Of a stretch of 64,000 bases of DNA, positions 27,776 to 37,306 are shown piece after piece. The DNA lies in contig VENI01000009.1 of NCBI GenBank assembly GCA_009711615.1, positions 310,001 to 374,000 on the forward strand, in the 5' to 3' direction. Both the position numbers and the translations under genes were made by a program. This DNA comes from Bacillota bacterium. GTDB taxonomy: Bacteria > Bacillota > Desulfotomaculia > Desulfotomaculales > Desulfohalotomaculaceae. Every line of letters begins with the position of its first letter. Position 1 is the first letter of the stretch. Below the pieces are notes generated by a model. That model saw only the letters and a list, made by a program, of their open reading frames with translations. It was not told the DNA's origin and made no database searches.

Positions 27776-29851
27776 TTATTTAAGGGTATCCAGCATCATA
27801 TTAAACCTTCCCAGTACAACTGTGGCTTCCGCCCTACTGGTTAATTCCTTAGGTGCAAAATTAATACCTTTATTTGAGGGAACACCTTTTATTAGTTCGA
27901 CTGAAACCACTCTTTTCACACTGCTTTGGGACCATCTAGATATTTTCTCATTATCCAAAAACATTTCCAGAACACCTTGCTGTTCCATCCCCGGCAGTGA
28001 GACATAATTCATTGAGTTATCAATCATTGCAGCCATTTGTTCCCTGGTAATATATTCATTGGGTTTAAACTTTTCATCGTTATAACCTTGTACTATACCA
28101 GCTTTATAAGCCTGTCCGATAGCTTTAAAATACCAGTTCTCAGAATCAATATCCTCAAAACTGATACCTTCAAACTCAACTTTATCTAAACCTAATACGC
28201 TTGCTAACATAGCTGTAAATTCAGCTCTTGTTATATTCACATTAGGCTGAAACGCCCCGTCTTTGTAGCCACTTACAAATCCCCTTGAGCCCATGTTAAT
28301 AATATCTTCTTCTGCCCAGTGTCCCTGGATATCATTAAAGTTAACAGCAGGCTTTTCTAATACAGCATACTTACTAAAGTGATCTGTATTAAAAATTAGT
28401 GATTGTACATCAGCCTTATGATTTGCGTTTAGCGGTTCCCATTCCTCAGTAGCATCATTAAAGTAAAATACCTCTAACCTATTGTGGTTATTATCCGCCC
28501 AATATGTTTCGGGAACCGGTATAGTTATACTTAATGCTTTACTGAAGCGGTCCAGTTTATTGGCAACACCGTTTCCTGCTAGTTTTTCCATGTTAAAATC
28601 ATAAACGTTGTCTACTAAGTTATACTCTGTACCTTCAATAAGTTTGGTTGCTTCGTTCTTCTCAACTTCATTCACTGATAGTTTTAAAGTAGTATCTGAA
28701 TCAAACTCGAACTGGCCAGGATCAAAACTAATTTTAACACCATTAATATTTATTGTTGCCTCTTTTTCTGCCGATATTAGACTGCTCAGTTGTGAACCAG
28801 TAATTTGTATATCTTCCCTGCTAGTGGGAGCTGCCAATTCAACATTATCATTGTCAGAATTAGTTATAGCTTCATCAATTTCACTATCTGGGAAGGTTGT
28901 AGAGTTGTCTTGATCAGAAGAAGAACCGCTCCCACCACTGGAGGTACCTCCATCATTTGATGAGTCATCTCCATCGTTTGATGAGTCATCTCCATCGTTT
29001 GATGAGTCATCTCCATCGTTTGATGAGTCATCACCTCCGTTTGATGAGTCATCCCCTCCGTTTGATGAGTCATCCCCTCCGTTTGATGAGTCATCTCCAT
29101 CATTACTTTCTGGAACCATTTCTATAGTTCCTAAGTCCATACTTGCATCTACTTGCATATCAGAAACATGCTCCTGATAATTTTCCGATATTATTTTCAT
29201 TTTGTAATTACCGGGTCCAGTTTTAAAAGTAAACGGGGTTCCGTCACCATTAGATGTTATTTGTAAAGATGAGTTCATACCCTCAAAACCATTTTCCGCT
29301 TCCCAGAATATCTCTATGGTCTGACCTTGTGCTACACCATTTATTTTACCTGTAATTTCTATTGCATTTATGTTATGACTTACGTCTCCGTTCGAACCAT
29401 TAATATTTTCCATTCCAGCCAATACACCATTAATCAAAGTACATAAAATATATTCACCTGAATCAACGTCTCTAAAAACAGCCACTTTTTGTCCTTCTAT
29501 GTTGGATTCAATTAGCCCTTCAAATAATATATTACCTTGATTGTCTATCAGCATTGACTCTAATATATCGTTATCATTTAAACCATAAACGAATTCTGTG
29601 ACAGTAAAGCTACTGTCAACAGACTCTTCCAATTGGTCTCCATACACATCATCAATCACAGACTCATCAATAGATGCCTGAACATTATATACCTCATCTA
29701 CCACAGAGTATACTTCATCAACCACAGACTCAGTGGGCTCTTCGGCTAAAGCAACATTTGTATTACCTATTAAAATTAAGTTTAACATCAATATTACTGC
29801 CATCAATGATGCAGGTAGCTTACGCCAATAATAATTGCTATTAATTTTCAT
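27776..29851 (-). CDS. S-layer homology (SLH) domain surface protein
   Basis: A 691-residue exported protein. A signal peptide (to about residue 36) is followed by an acidic stretch with repeated VVDEVY/VIDDVY, a beta-rich region, a low-complexity linker of seven D-D-S-S-N-x-G units, a ZU5-like segment (residues about 360-510, ending STFNTDHFSKYAVLE-like), and SLH repeats at the C-terminus (FNDIQGHWAEEDIINM, GFVSGYKDGAFQPNVNITRAEF, GIVQGYNDEKFKPNEYITREQM, and a third weaker copy). SLH domains attach proteins to cell-wall polymers. Function of the rest is unknown. Confidence 0.88.
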   Translation of the reverse strand: MKINSNYYWRKLPASLMAVILMLNLILIGNTNVALAEEPTESVVDEVYSVVDEVYNVQASIDESVIDDVYGDQLEESVDSSFTVTEFVYGLNDNDILESMLIDNQGNILFEGLIESNIEGQKVAVFRDVDSGEYILCTLINGVLAGMENINGSNGDVSHNINAIEITGKINGVAQGQTIEIFWEAENGFEGMNSSLQITSNGDGTPFTFKTGPGNYKMKIISENYQEHVSDMQVDASMDLGTIEMVPESNDGDDSSNGGDDSSNGGDDSSNGGDDSSNDGDDSSNDGDDSSNDGDDSSNDGGTSSGGSGSSSDQDNSTTFPDSEIDEAITNSDNDNVELAAPTSREDIQITGSQLSSLISAEKEATININGVKISFDPGQFEFDSDTTLKLSVNEVEKNEATKLIEGTEYNLVDNVYDFNMEKLAGNGVANKLDRFSKALSITIPVPETYWADNNHNRLEVFYFNDATEEWEPLNANHKADVQSLIFNTDHFSKYAVLEKPAVNFNDIQGHWAEEDIINMGSRGFVSGYKDGAFQPNVNITRAEFTAMLASVLGLDKVEFEGISFEDIDSENWYFKAIGQAYKAGIVQGYNDEKFKPNEYITREQMAAMIDNSMNYVSLPGMEQQGVLEMFLDNEKISRWSQSSVKRVVSVELIKGVPSNKGINFAPKELTSRAEATVVLGRFNMMLDTLK
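28950..29096 (-). repeat. Seven tandem 21-bp repeats inside the SLH gene
   Basis: Seven units of TTTGATGAGTCATCnCCnnc type, 21 bp each, with no length drift, encoding Asp/Ser/Asn/Gly linker units. Three variants are clustered (CCATCG, CCTCCG, CCATCA), as expected from recent slippage duplication. Confidence 0.9.
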
Positions 29852-30001
29852 TATCTTCCCCGCCTTATTTTGGTTTCAAAGGTCCTATAACCTCCCAATC
29901 ATATGGTCTACAGGCAATCACCACCTTTTACAATATTGGTTGTCATTCCTCTTGTCTAACTTCATTCAGATAATAACAAATGAATTTTACATTACAATCG
30001 C

Positions 30002-30045
30002 AAAAAGTTGACATTTTTGACATATGCCAAAAATGTCAACTTTTT
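30002..30045. terminator. Perfect 18-bp-stem hairpin
   Basis: AAAAAGTTGACATTTTTG pairs exactly with its complement around eight bases. It ends in TTTTT on both strands and lies between pspA and the SLH gene, so it can terminate minus-strand pspA transcripts. Confidence 0.8.
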
Positions 30046-30052
30046 ATTTGAA

Positions 30053-30091
30053 AGACCATTTCTTAGGCAACTCACTCTGAAGAAATGGTCT
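30053..30091 (-). terminator. Second hairpin directly after pspA
   Basis: AGACCATTTCTT and AAGAAATGGTCT form a 12-bp stem immediately after the pspA stop, without its own U-run; it stacks ahead of the 30002-30045 terminator. Confidence 0.6.
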
Positions 30092-30103
30092 GATGATCCT
30101 AGA

Positions 30104-30796
30104 CTATTTTTTCATTTCTTCTTTAAGCTTGCTCAGCTCTTCCTCAACCTGCTGTGTATTTGAAGCATTATCTAGTTCCCGTTGAATGTGATCTTTATTA
30201 TCCATTATGTCTTCTAAAACACCTTCATTTGAAATCTCATCTAACGCTGCTGCCCTAGCTCTCATACCATCAGTTTTGTCCCTAGCGCGTTCTAGCGCCG
30301 CTCCAACATCTGCAATCTCATCTGAAATACCTGTGGAAGCCTCACTTATTTTAACTTGAGCTTCTGCGGCAGAATACTGGGCTTTAACAACTTCCTTATG
30401 TGTTTTAAACCTCTCCAAGTCACTGGATAATTTTATTTCTTTAGCAATCAGTTTTTCTTGTTCTTGCTCTAACTCTGCAATCTCTACACCAATGTCTTCT
30501 ATCTGTTGCTGAAGCACTAGCTTTCTTTCTAGAACAGACTTAGCTAAGTCATCCCTGTCAATAGATATAGCTTGTTTAGCTTGTTCATCTAATTTATTTA
30601 ATTGATTAACCAACTTACTCTGATGCAATTGAATTCTCTTTTTTGAGGAAACAACTTCAGCAATTCCCCGTTTTACGTTTCTTAATAGCTCTTGTTGTTT
30701 CTGATGAGAATATTCCAATGTTTGTCTTGGGTCTTCTACCCTATCTAATAATGTATTCATCTTTGTTTTTATCACCGTAGTTAATCTTGAAAACAT
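30104..30796 (-). CDS. pspA: PspA/IM30 family membrane-stress protein
   Basis: A 230-residue, almost wholly helical, coiled-coil protein with the PspA signature start (FSRLTTVIKTKMNTLLDRVEDPRQTLEYSHQKQQELL). PspA/Vipp1/LiaH proteins bind stressed inner membrane and form ESCRT-III-like assemblies. The ATG at 30796 follows GGAGAGGATG. The promoter carries the 11-bp phased repeats described at 30900-30953. A divergent paralogue lies at 41322-41963. Confidence 0.92.
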   Translation of the reverse strand: MFSRLTTVIKTKMNTLLDRVEDPRQTLEYSHQKQQELLRNVKRGIAEVVSSKKRIQLHQSKLVNQLNKLDEQAKQAISIDRDDLAKSVLERKLVLQQQIEDIGVEIAELEQEQEKLIAKEIKLSSDLERFKTHKEVVKAQYSAAEAQVKISEASTGISDEIADVGAALERARDKTDGMRARAAALDEISNEGVLEDIMDNKDHIQRELDNASNTQQVEEELSKLKEEMKK

Positions 30797-31164
30797 CAAG
30801 CATCCTCTCCTTTACGATTATAATTGTACTGGTTCACTAGCTATCAAAAATTAGTACTGTAACCCTATTCACCTCCTGCAACAACTCTTGTTACATACAA
30901 TACTAAAATAAATTTTTGACAAACATATGGCTTAACTCCAACTTTTTTGTCAAATTATATCTGGGTTGTTTTATAACTATTTGTTACAGAATTGTCGGAA
31001 CAAAGTCATTAAGTTGTCAAATGTTTTGTTTACTATTAATAAAAGAATGACATGAAATCAAAGTTAAAAAATTTATAAAACTAATAAACTATTATAGGTG
31101 GTGTTTAAAAATTTTTAATAACAGATTCACTCTACTAAAAAATAGCAAAAAGCCAGTGAGCAGA
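30797..31164. other. pspA upstream region
   Basis: About 370 bp without a sure gene. It holds the pspA promoter near 30900. A second AT-rich stretch with TATAAT-like sequence lies near 30955, and a weak start region for the small plus-strand reading frame at 31165. Confidence 0.5.
30900..30953 (-). promoter_or_regulatory. 11-bp phased-repeat promoter, pspA
   Basis: Blocks TTGAC, GTTGG, GCCAT, GTCAA at exact 11-bp steps, then 10 bp, then -10 TAGTAT. It shares the spacing of the other island promoters. Confidence 0.65.
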
Positions 31165-31320
31165 ATGTTAAAGGCTGTTTTGCTAGTACTGTTACTGTAT
31201 TTTTCATTAAAATTTATACTTATTGTTAGTTTCTTTGCGATCAAAATATTATTCTTCATAGCATCTTTAGTTGCCATATATTATTTATTTGTAATGATCA
31301 AAAATATTTTCTTTCGTTAA
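31165..31320 (+). CDS. Possible small membrane protein
   Basis: A plus-strand frame of 51 residues starting MLKAVLLVLLLYFSL, almost entirely hydrophobic with two likely helices and a basic end (MIKNIFFR). It stops directly before a good terminator. The frame stays open further upstream without an ATG/GTG/TTG start and the ATG lacks a strong ribosome site, so this is uncertain. It resembles no family I recognise. Confidence 0.35.
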   Translation: MLKAVLLVLLLYFSLKFILIVSFFAIKILFFIASLVAIYYLFVMIKNIFFR

Positions 31321-31325
31321 AAAAA

Positions 31326-31346
31326 CCCTCCGCTTTTTGCGGAGGG
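31326..31346. terminator. Bidirectional terminator
   Basis: CCCTCCGC-TTTTT-GCGGAGGG, flanked by A-run and T-rich sequence, between the small plus-strand frame and the SHOCT gene. Confidence 0.85.
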
Positions 31347-31381
31347 TTCCTTGTTATTCTTAATCTTGTTATTCTTAATAT

Positions 31382-31627
31382 TTATTTGTTATTATAACCT
31401 TCTAAGTCAACCATACGTTTAATGTACTCATCTTGATCAATTTCTCCTCTAGCATAACGCTTCTTTATTATAGCCATTGGGTCATCTTCATAACTGTTAA
31501 ACGATCTTCCTCCGTTACCTTTTGATAACCTAGAAATCAGAGATATTAATCCAAATATAATAAGTAATGGTAACAACATTGAAAATATACCGGACAACAA
31601 GCCAATTCCACCAAAACCATGCATCAT
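31382..31627 (-). CDS. Small membrane protein with SHOCT domain
   Basis: 81 residues: a Gly/Met-rich start, one membrane helix (IFSMLLPLLIIFGLISLIS) and a C-terminal SHOCT motif (DPMAIIKKRYARGEIDQDEYIKRMVDL). SHOCT is a short oligomerisation motif found at protein ends. It is closely similar to the protein at 45612-45866. It follows the gene at 31658 in an operon. Confidence 0.85.
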   Translation of the reverse strand: MMHGFGGIGLLSGIFSMLLPLLIIFGLISLISRLSKGNGGRSFNSYEDDPMAIIKKRYARGEIDQDEYIKRMVDLEGYNNK

Positions 31628-31657
31628 AAGTATTCCCCCTATACATTTTTGTAACTG

Positions 31658-31987
31658 TTAATCAACTAAAATCAAGAAAATATTTAGTAATGAAAAAATA
31701 ACAGTAAAAGTGACTAACATTATTGCCAAATGAGAAATTATAGCCTTTTTTGTACTTATGTTATGTTTCTTTATACTCCAGAAAAAGGTTCCCATCATGA
31801 ATATCATACCTGCACCTAAAAAATACAACCGATACTCTTCCATGAGTTCTCCAAAAAAAGTTGCCCCCGCACTAAAACCAATAGCAATCGCCACCGCATG
31901 AAGAACACAACATATACCTGCCAGTAAACCTCCGCTGCCTCCTTGGAACCAACTATTCTTTGTGATGTTCTCTTTTATAAACCCCAT
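31658..31987 (-). CDS. Small four-helix membrane protein, MerC/MerT-like
   Basis: 109 residues with about three to four hydrophobic helices. The first carries GICCVLHAVAIAIGFSAG, a vicinal Cys pair in a helix as in mercury/metal transport proteins MerT and MerC. Such Cys pairs bind soft metals; the presence of a CopA ATPase in the island fits, but the match is loose. Ribosome site AAGGAGAGG. Confidence 0.55.
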   Translation of the reverse strand: MGFIKENITKNSWFQGGSGGLLAGICCVLHAVAIAIGFSAGATFFGELMEEYRLYFLGAGMIFMMGTFFWSIKKHNISTKKAIISHLAIMLVTFTVIFSLLNIFLILVD

Positions 31988-32130
31988 TTAGTGCCTCTCC
32001 TTTTGTTTTTTATTAAAGCTAAAATACTTTAAATAAATATTAACAAACAAATATAACGATTCCCGTACAAAGTTATGTAATTTTTGCAATATTTTAAGGT
32101 ATTTTACCCTATGGTTTATATTTACAGAAT

Positions 32131-32184
32131 GTAACAAAAGCTTCACAACTTTGCCTTATTTTCGCAAAATATTATTGATAAAAT
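32131..32184 (+). promoter_or_regulatory. 11-bp phased-repeat promoter, small His-rich peptide gene
   Basis: GTAAC, TTCAC, GCCTT, GCAAA at 11-bp steps, then 10 bp, then -10 TAAAAT; the gene's ribosome site begins about 9 bp further on. Confidence 0.55.
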
Positions 32185-32207
32185 GTTTGAAAAAGGAGGA
32201 GGCAACT

Positions 32208-32366
32208 TTGAAAAAACTTATTATATTTTTAACGATAATGATTACTCTTGCTGTTGTTTTATATTATAGTTTCCTTTCAAATAACCAAAATAACAGCGTT
32301 AGTAAACAGAATAACAACGACTTTGACCCGTCATTTATATTTGATCATGATGCACATCATGATTAA
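32208..32366 (+). CDS. Small membrane-anchored His/Asp-tailed peptide
   Basis: 52 residues from the TTG at 32208, which follows AAAGGAGGAGG. One membrane helix (KLIIFLTIMITLAVVLYYSFL) is followed by an Asn/Ser/Gln-rich spacer and an ending FDHDAHHD, which could bind metal. No family recognised. Confidence 0.6.
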   Translation: MKKLIIFLTIMITLAVVLYYSFLSNNQNNSVSKQNNNDFDPSFIFDHDAHHD

Positions 32367-32420
32367 CTACAATTCTAACTGCTTTAAAAGTTTTTCTGAT
32401 AGAGGAGAAAGGAGACGAAC

Positions 32421-33203
32421 CTATATAGATTCGTCCCCTTTCCCCTCTTTATTTATTTCATTTCGACGCTTGGTATATATATACATGCCAGTTAAAAGTG
32501 TCCCCCATCCAGCAATAACATAAGGGGTATACTTAAGAAAATCATAACTATATTCCGGTAATGGTTTAAATGGAACATCAGTACGGAACCCTAACTGTTC
32601 AAAGGGTATATCAGAGATATACAGCCATCTTGTACCTCCAGCTTCCTTTTCACCGAAAATATGATTAACATATTTATCATCGTTTTCAACCCTGTACTTG
32701 GCTTGCCGCAACATTTCATCATAGTCACCATATGCCAGTGCACCAGTAGGGCAAGCACCAACACATGCAGGTGAATCTCCAGCCTCTACCCTGGTGTTAC
32801 ACATCTGACACTTACTGATTAATGGGAAAGCTTTATCCCATTCATATTTGGGAATATCAAAGGGACAAGCTAACATGCAGTAACGGCAACCAACACAAAG
32901 ATTTTTATAGTAAATAACTGGCCCATCTGGTCTTTTTTGTAACGCCCGAGCAAAGCATGCTGATACACAAGCTGGTTCTTTACAGTGAAAACACTGATTC
33001 TTTACAAAACGCCATACTTTGTCACTACTTTTGTTTACCTCATATAACTTTACTACAGTCCAGTTCACATCTTTTAATATTGCATTTGCTCCGGTAAGAG
33101 GGTTATTTTCTTCAAATTCTAAATCATTCCACAGCTTACATGCTACATTACAACTTCCACAACCAACACATTTGGTTATGTCAACCAAAACTCCCTTGCT
33201 CAA
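32421..33203 (-). CDS. 4Fe-4S ferredoxin-type electron-transfer subunit with C-terminal helix
   Basis: A 260-residue protein with four [4Fe-4S] cysteine motifs (CVGCGSCNVAC, CFHCKEPACVSAC, CVGCRYCMLACP, CQMCN...CVGACP), like the beta subunits of formate dehydrogenase, DMSO reductase and the Hmc complex. A single helix near residue 235 (YVIAGWGTLLTGMYIY) anchors it. No catalytic molybdenum subunit or cytochrome lies beside it, so it is an orphan. Start is TTG with GGAGGTGAG. Confidence 0.88.
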   Translation of the reverse strand: MSKGVLVDITKCVGCGSCNVACKLWNDLEFEENNPLTGANAILKDVNWTVVKLYEVNKSSDKVWRFVKNQCFHCKEPACVSACFARALQKRPDGPVIYYKNLCVGCRYCMLACPFDIPKYEWDKAFPLISKCQMCNTRVEAGDSPACVGACPTGALAYGDYDEMLRQAKYRVENDDKYVNHIFGEKEAGGTRWLYISDIPFEQLGFRTDVPFKPLPEYSYDFLKYTPYVIAGWGTLLTGMYIYTKRRNEINKEGKGDESI

Positions 33204-33245
33204 TCATCTCACCTCCACGATTTATGGATTTCATACCCTAAAAAA

Positions 33246-33299
33246 ATTATAACTGATATAAGTGACAGCACTGTGAACAAATTCTGACATTTTTGTAAC
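33246..33299 (-). promoter_or_regulatory. 11-bp phased-repeat promoter, ferredoxin gene
   Basis: GTTAC, GTCAG, TTCAC, GTCAC at 11-bp steps, then 10 bp, then TATAAT. Confidence 0.65.
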
Positions 33300-33356
33300 T
33301 AATATAAAAGACAGTTTTCTAGTCATACATACTAAGTTTCTCTTAAGAAATAAAAA

Positions 33357-33389
33357 AGTTAAGGACCGTTTAAACACTGGCCCTTAACT
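33357..33389 (-). terminator. Terminator of the Met/Gln-rich protein gene
   Basis: AGTTAAGG and CCTTAACT stem, followed on the minus strand by TTTTTTATTT. Confidence 0.8.
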
Positions 33390-33402
33390 CTAAATAAAAT
33401 AT

Positions 33403-33969
33403 TTATCTTCCCATCATACTACTGCCATTCATTTGATTACCATTCATTGCACCGTTATTATGCATTTGCTGATAAGGCATATTTGGATTATTCATATTGG
33501 TGTTTATTTGTTGTTTTGTTATGTTCTTGTGTACTTCATTCATAGTTTCAACCATCTGCTCCTGGTTCGTTTGATGAATTTCATTCATTTGCTCTTGATA
33601 GTTTGTAGCATTACCATTTGTCATGTACTGGGGATCCATAGTGTATTGCTGCTGACCAGTATTTTGGGTGTTGTCTTTATCTTGAGTATTTTCTTCATCA
33701 TTTGAACTATCATTAGATTTATCAGCATCACTGTCATCTGTTTGATCTGAGGAAGCTTCATTAATTGTTACTGCACCGTCACCCATTACTTCATTCATGT
33801 TTTCATTCATAGCATCAACATTCTCTTCCGTCATTTGAGTTTGCTGTTGAGCCTGATCTTGAGATATGCTATTCATTGCTGAGCTAATAGTGTCTGCATT
33901 TGCAATGCTTACTAAGGAAACACCTAATGCAATTGTAGTTATTGTGAGAGCGATACGATTCTTTGTCAT
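33403..33969 (-). CDS. Secreted Met/Gln/Asn-rich low-complexity protein
   Basis: 188 residues: a signal peptide (to about ANADT), an acidic Ser/Asp/Asn middle, and a C-terminal third rich in Met, Asn, Gln and His (NNPNMPYQQMHNNGAMNG, then SSMMGR). No domain recognised. Methionine-rich exported proteins often bind Cu(I), and a copper ATPase lies close, but this is inference. Confidence 0.7.
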   Translation of the reverse strand: MTKNRIALTITTIALGVSLVSIANADTISSAMNSISQDQAQQQTQMTEENVDAMNENMNEVMGDGAVTINEASSDQTDDSDADKSNDSSNDEENTQDKDNTQNTGQQQYTMDPQYMTNGNATNYQEQMNEIHQTNQEQMVETMNEVHKNITKQQINTNMNNPNMPYQQMHNNGAMNGNQMNGSSMMGR

Positions 33970-34150
33970 AAATTAATTCCTCCTTAAAATTATGTTTTAC
34001 TAAATTATTAACTTAAAAAAGCACTTAATTATAATTAACTGTTTGTCCCCCCTTTTTTGCTGTTCACTAATTCCTTCGAAGTATTAAACAATATTTAAGG
34101 GGATAAATAGATTATTTCTAAAAGAAATTATTATTACACCATATAAAATA

Positions 34151-34181
34151 TCTAATCCTCCGGTATAACCGGAGGATTAGA
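34151..34181 (-). terminator. Terminator of the copA-methyltransferase unit
   Basis: TCTAATCCTCCGGT and its exact complement around three bases, then TATTTTATAT on the minus strand. Confidence 0.85.
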
Positions 34182-34189
34182 TTAATGTT

Positions 34190-34822
34190 TTAGTGACATT
34201 TCTGTTCTTTGAAACCTTCTGGTTCAGCAATAATTAGTTTTAAAATCTTTGTCTTTCCAACATCAGCTACCTCTTTTAGACTAATTCCTGCTTTGTTTAC
34301 ATTTCCTACTGTTTCACGGTTTATATTTGATCCTACCATTTTAAGTGTTATGGGATTTAAAAAATCCATTACCTTCCCTATGGCGGGATTGGCGCTTCGC
34401 ACATGTTCCAGCAGAATTATCTGTCCGTTTGGTTTACATACTCGTTTTACTTCTTCCAACCCTTTAACTGGGTCCGGCACAGAACAAAATACACAAGTGG
34501 AAACAACTGTATCAAAAGTATTGTCATCAAAGTCCATTTTTTGAGCATCCATCTCTAATAATTCTACGCTAAGGTTAAGTTTTTTTGCCTTATCCCTGGC
34601 ACGTTTTAGCATTTCTTTGCTAAAGTCTATCCCTGTAATTTTACAACGAGAAGGATACAACGACAAGTTTTTACCCGTTCCTACTCCCACTTCCAATACC
34701 TTTCCCTTTGCCATACTCAAAGCATCTTTTCTTACTGAATCACTAATCATAAAGTCCATCCAGTCATAAAACATGGCAGTACGATTATACCTGCGTTTTA
34801 TCACCTCGGTAATATTATCCAT
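34190..34822 (-). CDS. Class I SAM-dependent methyltransferase (UbiE/PhoMT-like)
   Basis: A 210-residue methyltransferase: motif I VLEVGVGTGKNL, motif post-I ITGIDFSKEM, motif II FDTVVSTCVFCSVPDP and LLEHVRSANP. The LLEHVRS motif occurs in UbiE-like and phospholipid methyltransferases. It starts 15 bp after the copA stop, so it is co-transcribed with the copper pump. Why is unknown. Confidence 0.87.
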   Translation of the reverse strand: MDNITEVIKRRYNRTAMFYDWMDFMISDSVRKDALSMAKGKVLEVGVGTGKNLSLYPSRCKITGIDFSKEMLKRARDKAKKLNLSVELLEMDAQKMDFDDNTFDTVVSTCVFCSVPDPVKGLEEVKRVCKPNGQIILLEHVRSANPAIGKVMDFLNPITLKMVGSNINRETVGNVNKAGISLKEVADVGKTKILKLIIAEPEGFKEQKCH

Positions 34823-34837
34823 ATCATCACTCCATAT

Positions 34838-37306
34838 TTATTCTGGACGACGGGCAGGTTCAGGTTTCATGCGCATTGAGTTTTTTTCTTCGCCCTTAAA
34901 GTAACGGTACGGGTCAAATCTCTTTAACCTTAGTGCATTTGTTACTACCGATACCGAACTAAAGGCCATAGCAGCTCCTGCCAAGATAGGTGATAAGAAA
35001 CCTAGAGCTGCCACCGGAATACCTAATGAATTGTATATGAAAGCCCAAAACAAGTTCTGTTTAATATTTTTCATGGTATCCCGACTCAATGTAATGCTTG
35101 CCGGTACCCCTCGTAGATCACCCTTCATTAATGTTATATCCCCTGCTTCCATAGCAACATCAGTACCCGTACCTATGGCGAATCCCACATCGGCACTGGC
35201 CAGTGCTGGGGCGTCATTAATACCGTCACCCACCATGCCAACTACTTTACCCTCTTCTTTTAACTTATTAACTTCCCGGGCCTTGTCCTGAGGTAGCACC
35301 TCTGCCAATACATTCTCCGGAGGTATTCCCACCTGACGGGCAATTGCTTCGGCGGTTCGCTGGTTATCACCGGTGATCATGATTGTATCAATATCCATAT
35401 CTTGCAGCGCTTTTATTGCCTGGGCTGATGTATGTTTCACCGTATCAGCCACAGCAACCACACCTGCAGGCTTATTATCTACAACCACCATCATGGCTGT
35501 TTTGCCTTCATTCTCCAGCTTATGAACTTGTTTTTCTAAGTCACTAATATCTATATTATTATTAGACAACAACCTGCGGTTGCCAATTAACAAATTCCTA
35601 TTATTAACCTTTGCCTTTATTCCGTGACCAGGGATTGCTTCAAACTCTCGGGGATCAACAAGCTTAATACCTTTCTCCTTAGCACCATCGACAATAGCCT
35701 CCCCAAGGGGGTGCTCTGAACCTTTTTCAGCTGAGGCCACCATTTGTAACAATTCGTCTTCATTGATATCATCACCAAGCAATATTACATCGGTTAGAGA
35801 AGGCTCCCCTCGAGTAATGGTTCCTGTTTTATCCATAATCATGGCATTTATCTTATGGGTCTTTTCCAGGTGCTCTCCACCCTTAATTAATATCCCGTTT
35901 TCCGCTCCTTTGCCAGTACCCACCATAATTGAAGTAGGGGTGGCTAACCCAAGTGCACAAGGACAGGCAATAACCAATACAGCGGTAAAGTTAATTAACG
36001 CCCGTGCTAAATCTCCCGGGTCAGCAAAGAAGTACCAACCTAAAAAGGTTATAGTAGCAATTCCCACCACGGCAGGCACAAAATAAGCAGCAATAACATC
36101 GGCCATTCGTTGTATCGGTGCCTTAGAACCTTGAGCTTCTTCTACAATTTTTATTATCTGTGCTAACGCAGTATCGGAACCTACCTTAGTAGCTTCAAAT
36201 TTAAAGCTACCATGTTTATTAATGGTTCCCCCTATCACTTCGTCCCCTTCACCCTTATCTACAGGCACACTTTCCCCGGTAAGCATTGACTCATCTAAAG
36301 TAGAATGACCATCTTTAATTTGGCCGTCAACCGGTACCTTTTCACCAGGGCGAACCAGTACTAAGTCACCTTGCTGTACTTCTTCCACCGGAATGTCGAC
36401 TTCCTGACCATCTCGGATAACCCTTGCCTTCTTTGCCTGCAAATCCATTAATTTTTTAATTGCTTCGGAAGTACGTCCTTTAGCCACTGATTCTAACATC
36501 CGTCCAAGAATTATCAGGGTGATAATAATTGTAGCAGTTTCATAATAAACATGTCCTTGATAAAAGAATGTTGCCCCAACACTGTAAAAATATGCAGCAG
36601 ATGTACCCAGAGCAATAAGCACATCCATATTTGCACTACCATTTTTTAGTGACTTAAAAGCTCCCCTATAAAACTGGTAACCGGCAATAAACTGTACCGG
36701 AGTGGCCATAGCAAACTGAAATAGCTTATTATCCATTATTGAAGGGAGGGGAATGTTAAATAACTCAGCAAACATGATAGTTAGTAGGGGTAGAGAAAGT
36801 ACCCCGGAGAGTATTAATAGGTTTACTTGCCGTTTAGTCTCTCGCTGGCGTTCTAATTTTTCCTTATCCTCATCAAATTTCTTCTCTGCATCTTCTGCTT
36901 GGTAACCTGCATCAGATACTGTCTTTTTAAGATCAGCAATGCTGATTAGAGATGGCTCAAATTCCACTGTAGCTTTTTCCATGGCGAAGTTTACATTCGA
37001 CCTAAATACCCCGTCTAAATGACCGAGTTTCTTCTCTATCTTTGCAGCACAAGATGCACAACTCATGCCACTTATTTTCAAGTCCACACGTTCAGTAGGT
37101 ACACGGTAACCCAAATCTGTTATGGTTTCCACCAATTTGTCTACACCAGTACTTTGAGGATTAAATTCTATTGTTGTTTTTTCCGCTGCAAAGTTCACCG
37201 CAGCATTATTTACTCCATCCACTTTATTTAGCTTTCGTTCAATTCTTGCAGCACAGGCAGCACAATCCATACCTGCTACTTTTAATGTAACTTTTTGCTT
37301 ATTCAA
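34838..37306 (-). CDS. copA: Cu(I)-exporting P1B-type ATPase CopA
   Basis: An 822-residue P-type ATPase. Two N-terminal heavy-metal domains ([12 protein letters not shown] and [12 protein letters not shown]), transmembrane CPC motif ([13 protein letters not shown]), phosphorylation motif [11 protein letters not shown] motif SEHPLGEA and hinge [11 protein letters not shown]. It exports Cu(I) at the cost of ATP. Start is TTG with GGAGGTG. It has an unusually long leader (about 320 nt) from an 11-bp phased-repeat promoter. Confidence 0.96.
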   Translation of the reverse strand: MNKQKVTLKVAGMDCAACAARIERKLNKVDGVNNAAVNFAAEKTTIEFNPQSTGVDKLVETITDLGYRVPTERVDLKISGMSCASCAAKIEKKLGHLDGVFRSNVNFAMEKATVEFEPSLISIADLKKTVSDAGYQAEDAEKKFDEDKEKLERQRETKRQVNLLILSGVLSLPLLTIMFAELFNIPLPSIMDNKLFQFAMATPVQFIAGYQFYRGAFKSLKNGSANMDVLIALGTSAAYFYSVGATFFYQGHVYYETATIIITLIILGRMLESVAKGRTSEAIKKLMDLQAKKARVIRDGQEVDIPVEEVQQGDLVLVRPGEKVPVDGQIKDGHSTLDESMLTGESVPVDKGEGDEVIGGTINKHGSFKFEATKVGSDTALAQIIKIVEEAQGSKAPIQRMADVIAAYFVPAVVGIATITFLGWYFFADPGDLARALINFTAVLVIACPCALGLATPTSIMVGTGKGAENGILIKGGEHLEKTHKINAMIMDKTGTITRGEPSLTDVILLGDDINEDELLQMVASAEKGSEHPLGEAIVDGAKEKGIKLVDPREFEAIPGHGIKAKVNNRNLLIGNRRLLSNNNIDISDLEKQVHKLENEGKTAMMVVVDNKPAGVVAVADTVKHTSAQAIKALQDMDIDTIMITGDNQRTAEAIARQVGIPPENVLAEVLPQDKAREVNKLKEEGKVVGMVGDGINDAPALASADVGFAIGTGTDVAMEAGDITLMKGDLRGVPASITLSRDTMKNIKQNLFWAFIYNSLGIPVAALGFLSPILAGAAMAFSSVSVVTNALRLKRFDPYRYFKGEEKNSMRMKPEPARRPE

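Noticed and set aside
28950-29096. Regular repeats considered as a CRISPR array
   Set aside because: Units are contiguous 21-bp codon repeats inside a reading frame with no spacers and no cas genes nearby.
28864-29103. Met/His/Thr-repeat frame over the 21-bp repeats
   Set aside because: It is the shifted reading of the tandem repeats of the SLH gene.
31092-31277. Minus-strand 61-codon frame
   Set aside because: No ribosome site; the plus strand gives a more protein-like hydrophobic frame ending at a terminator.
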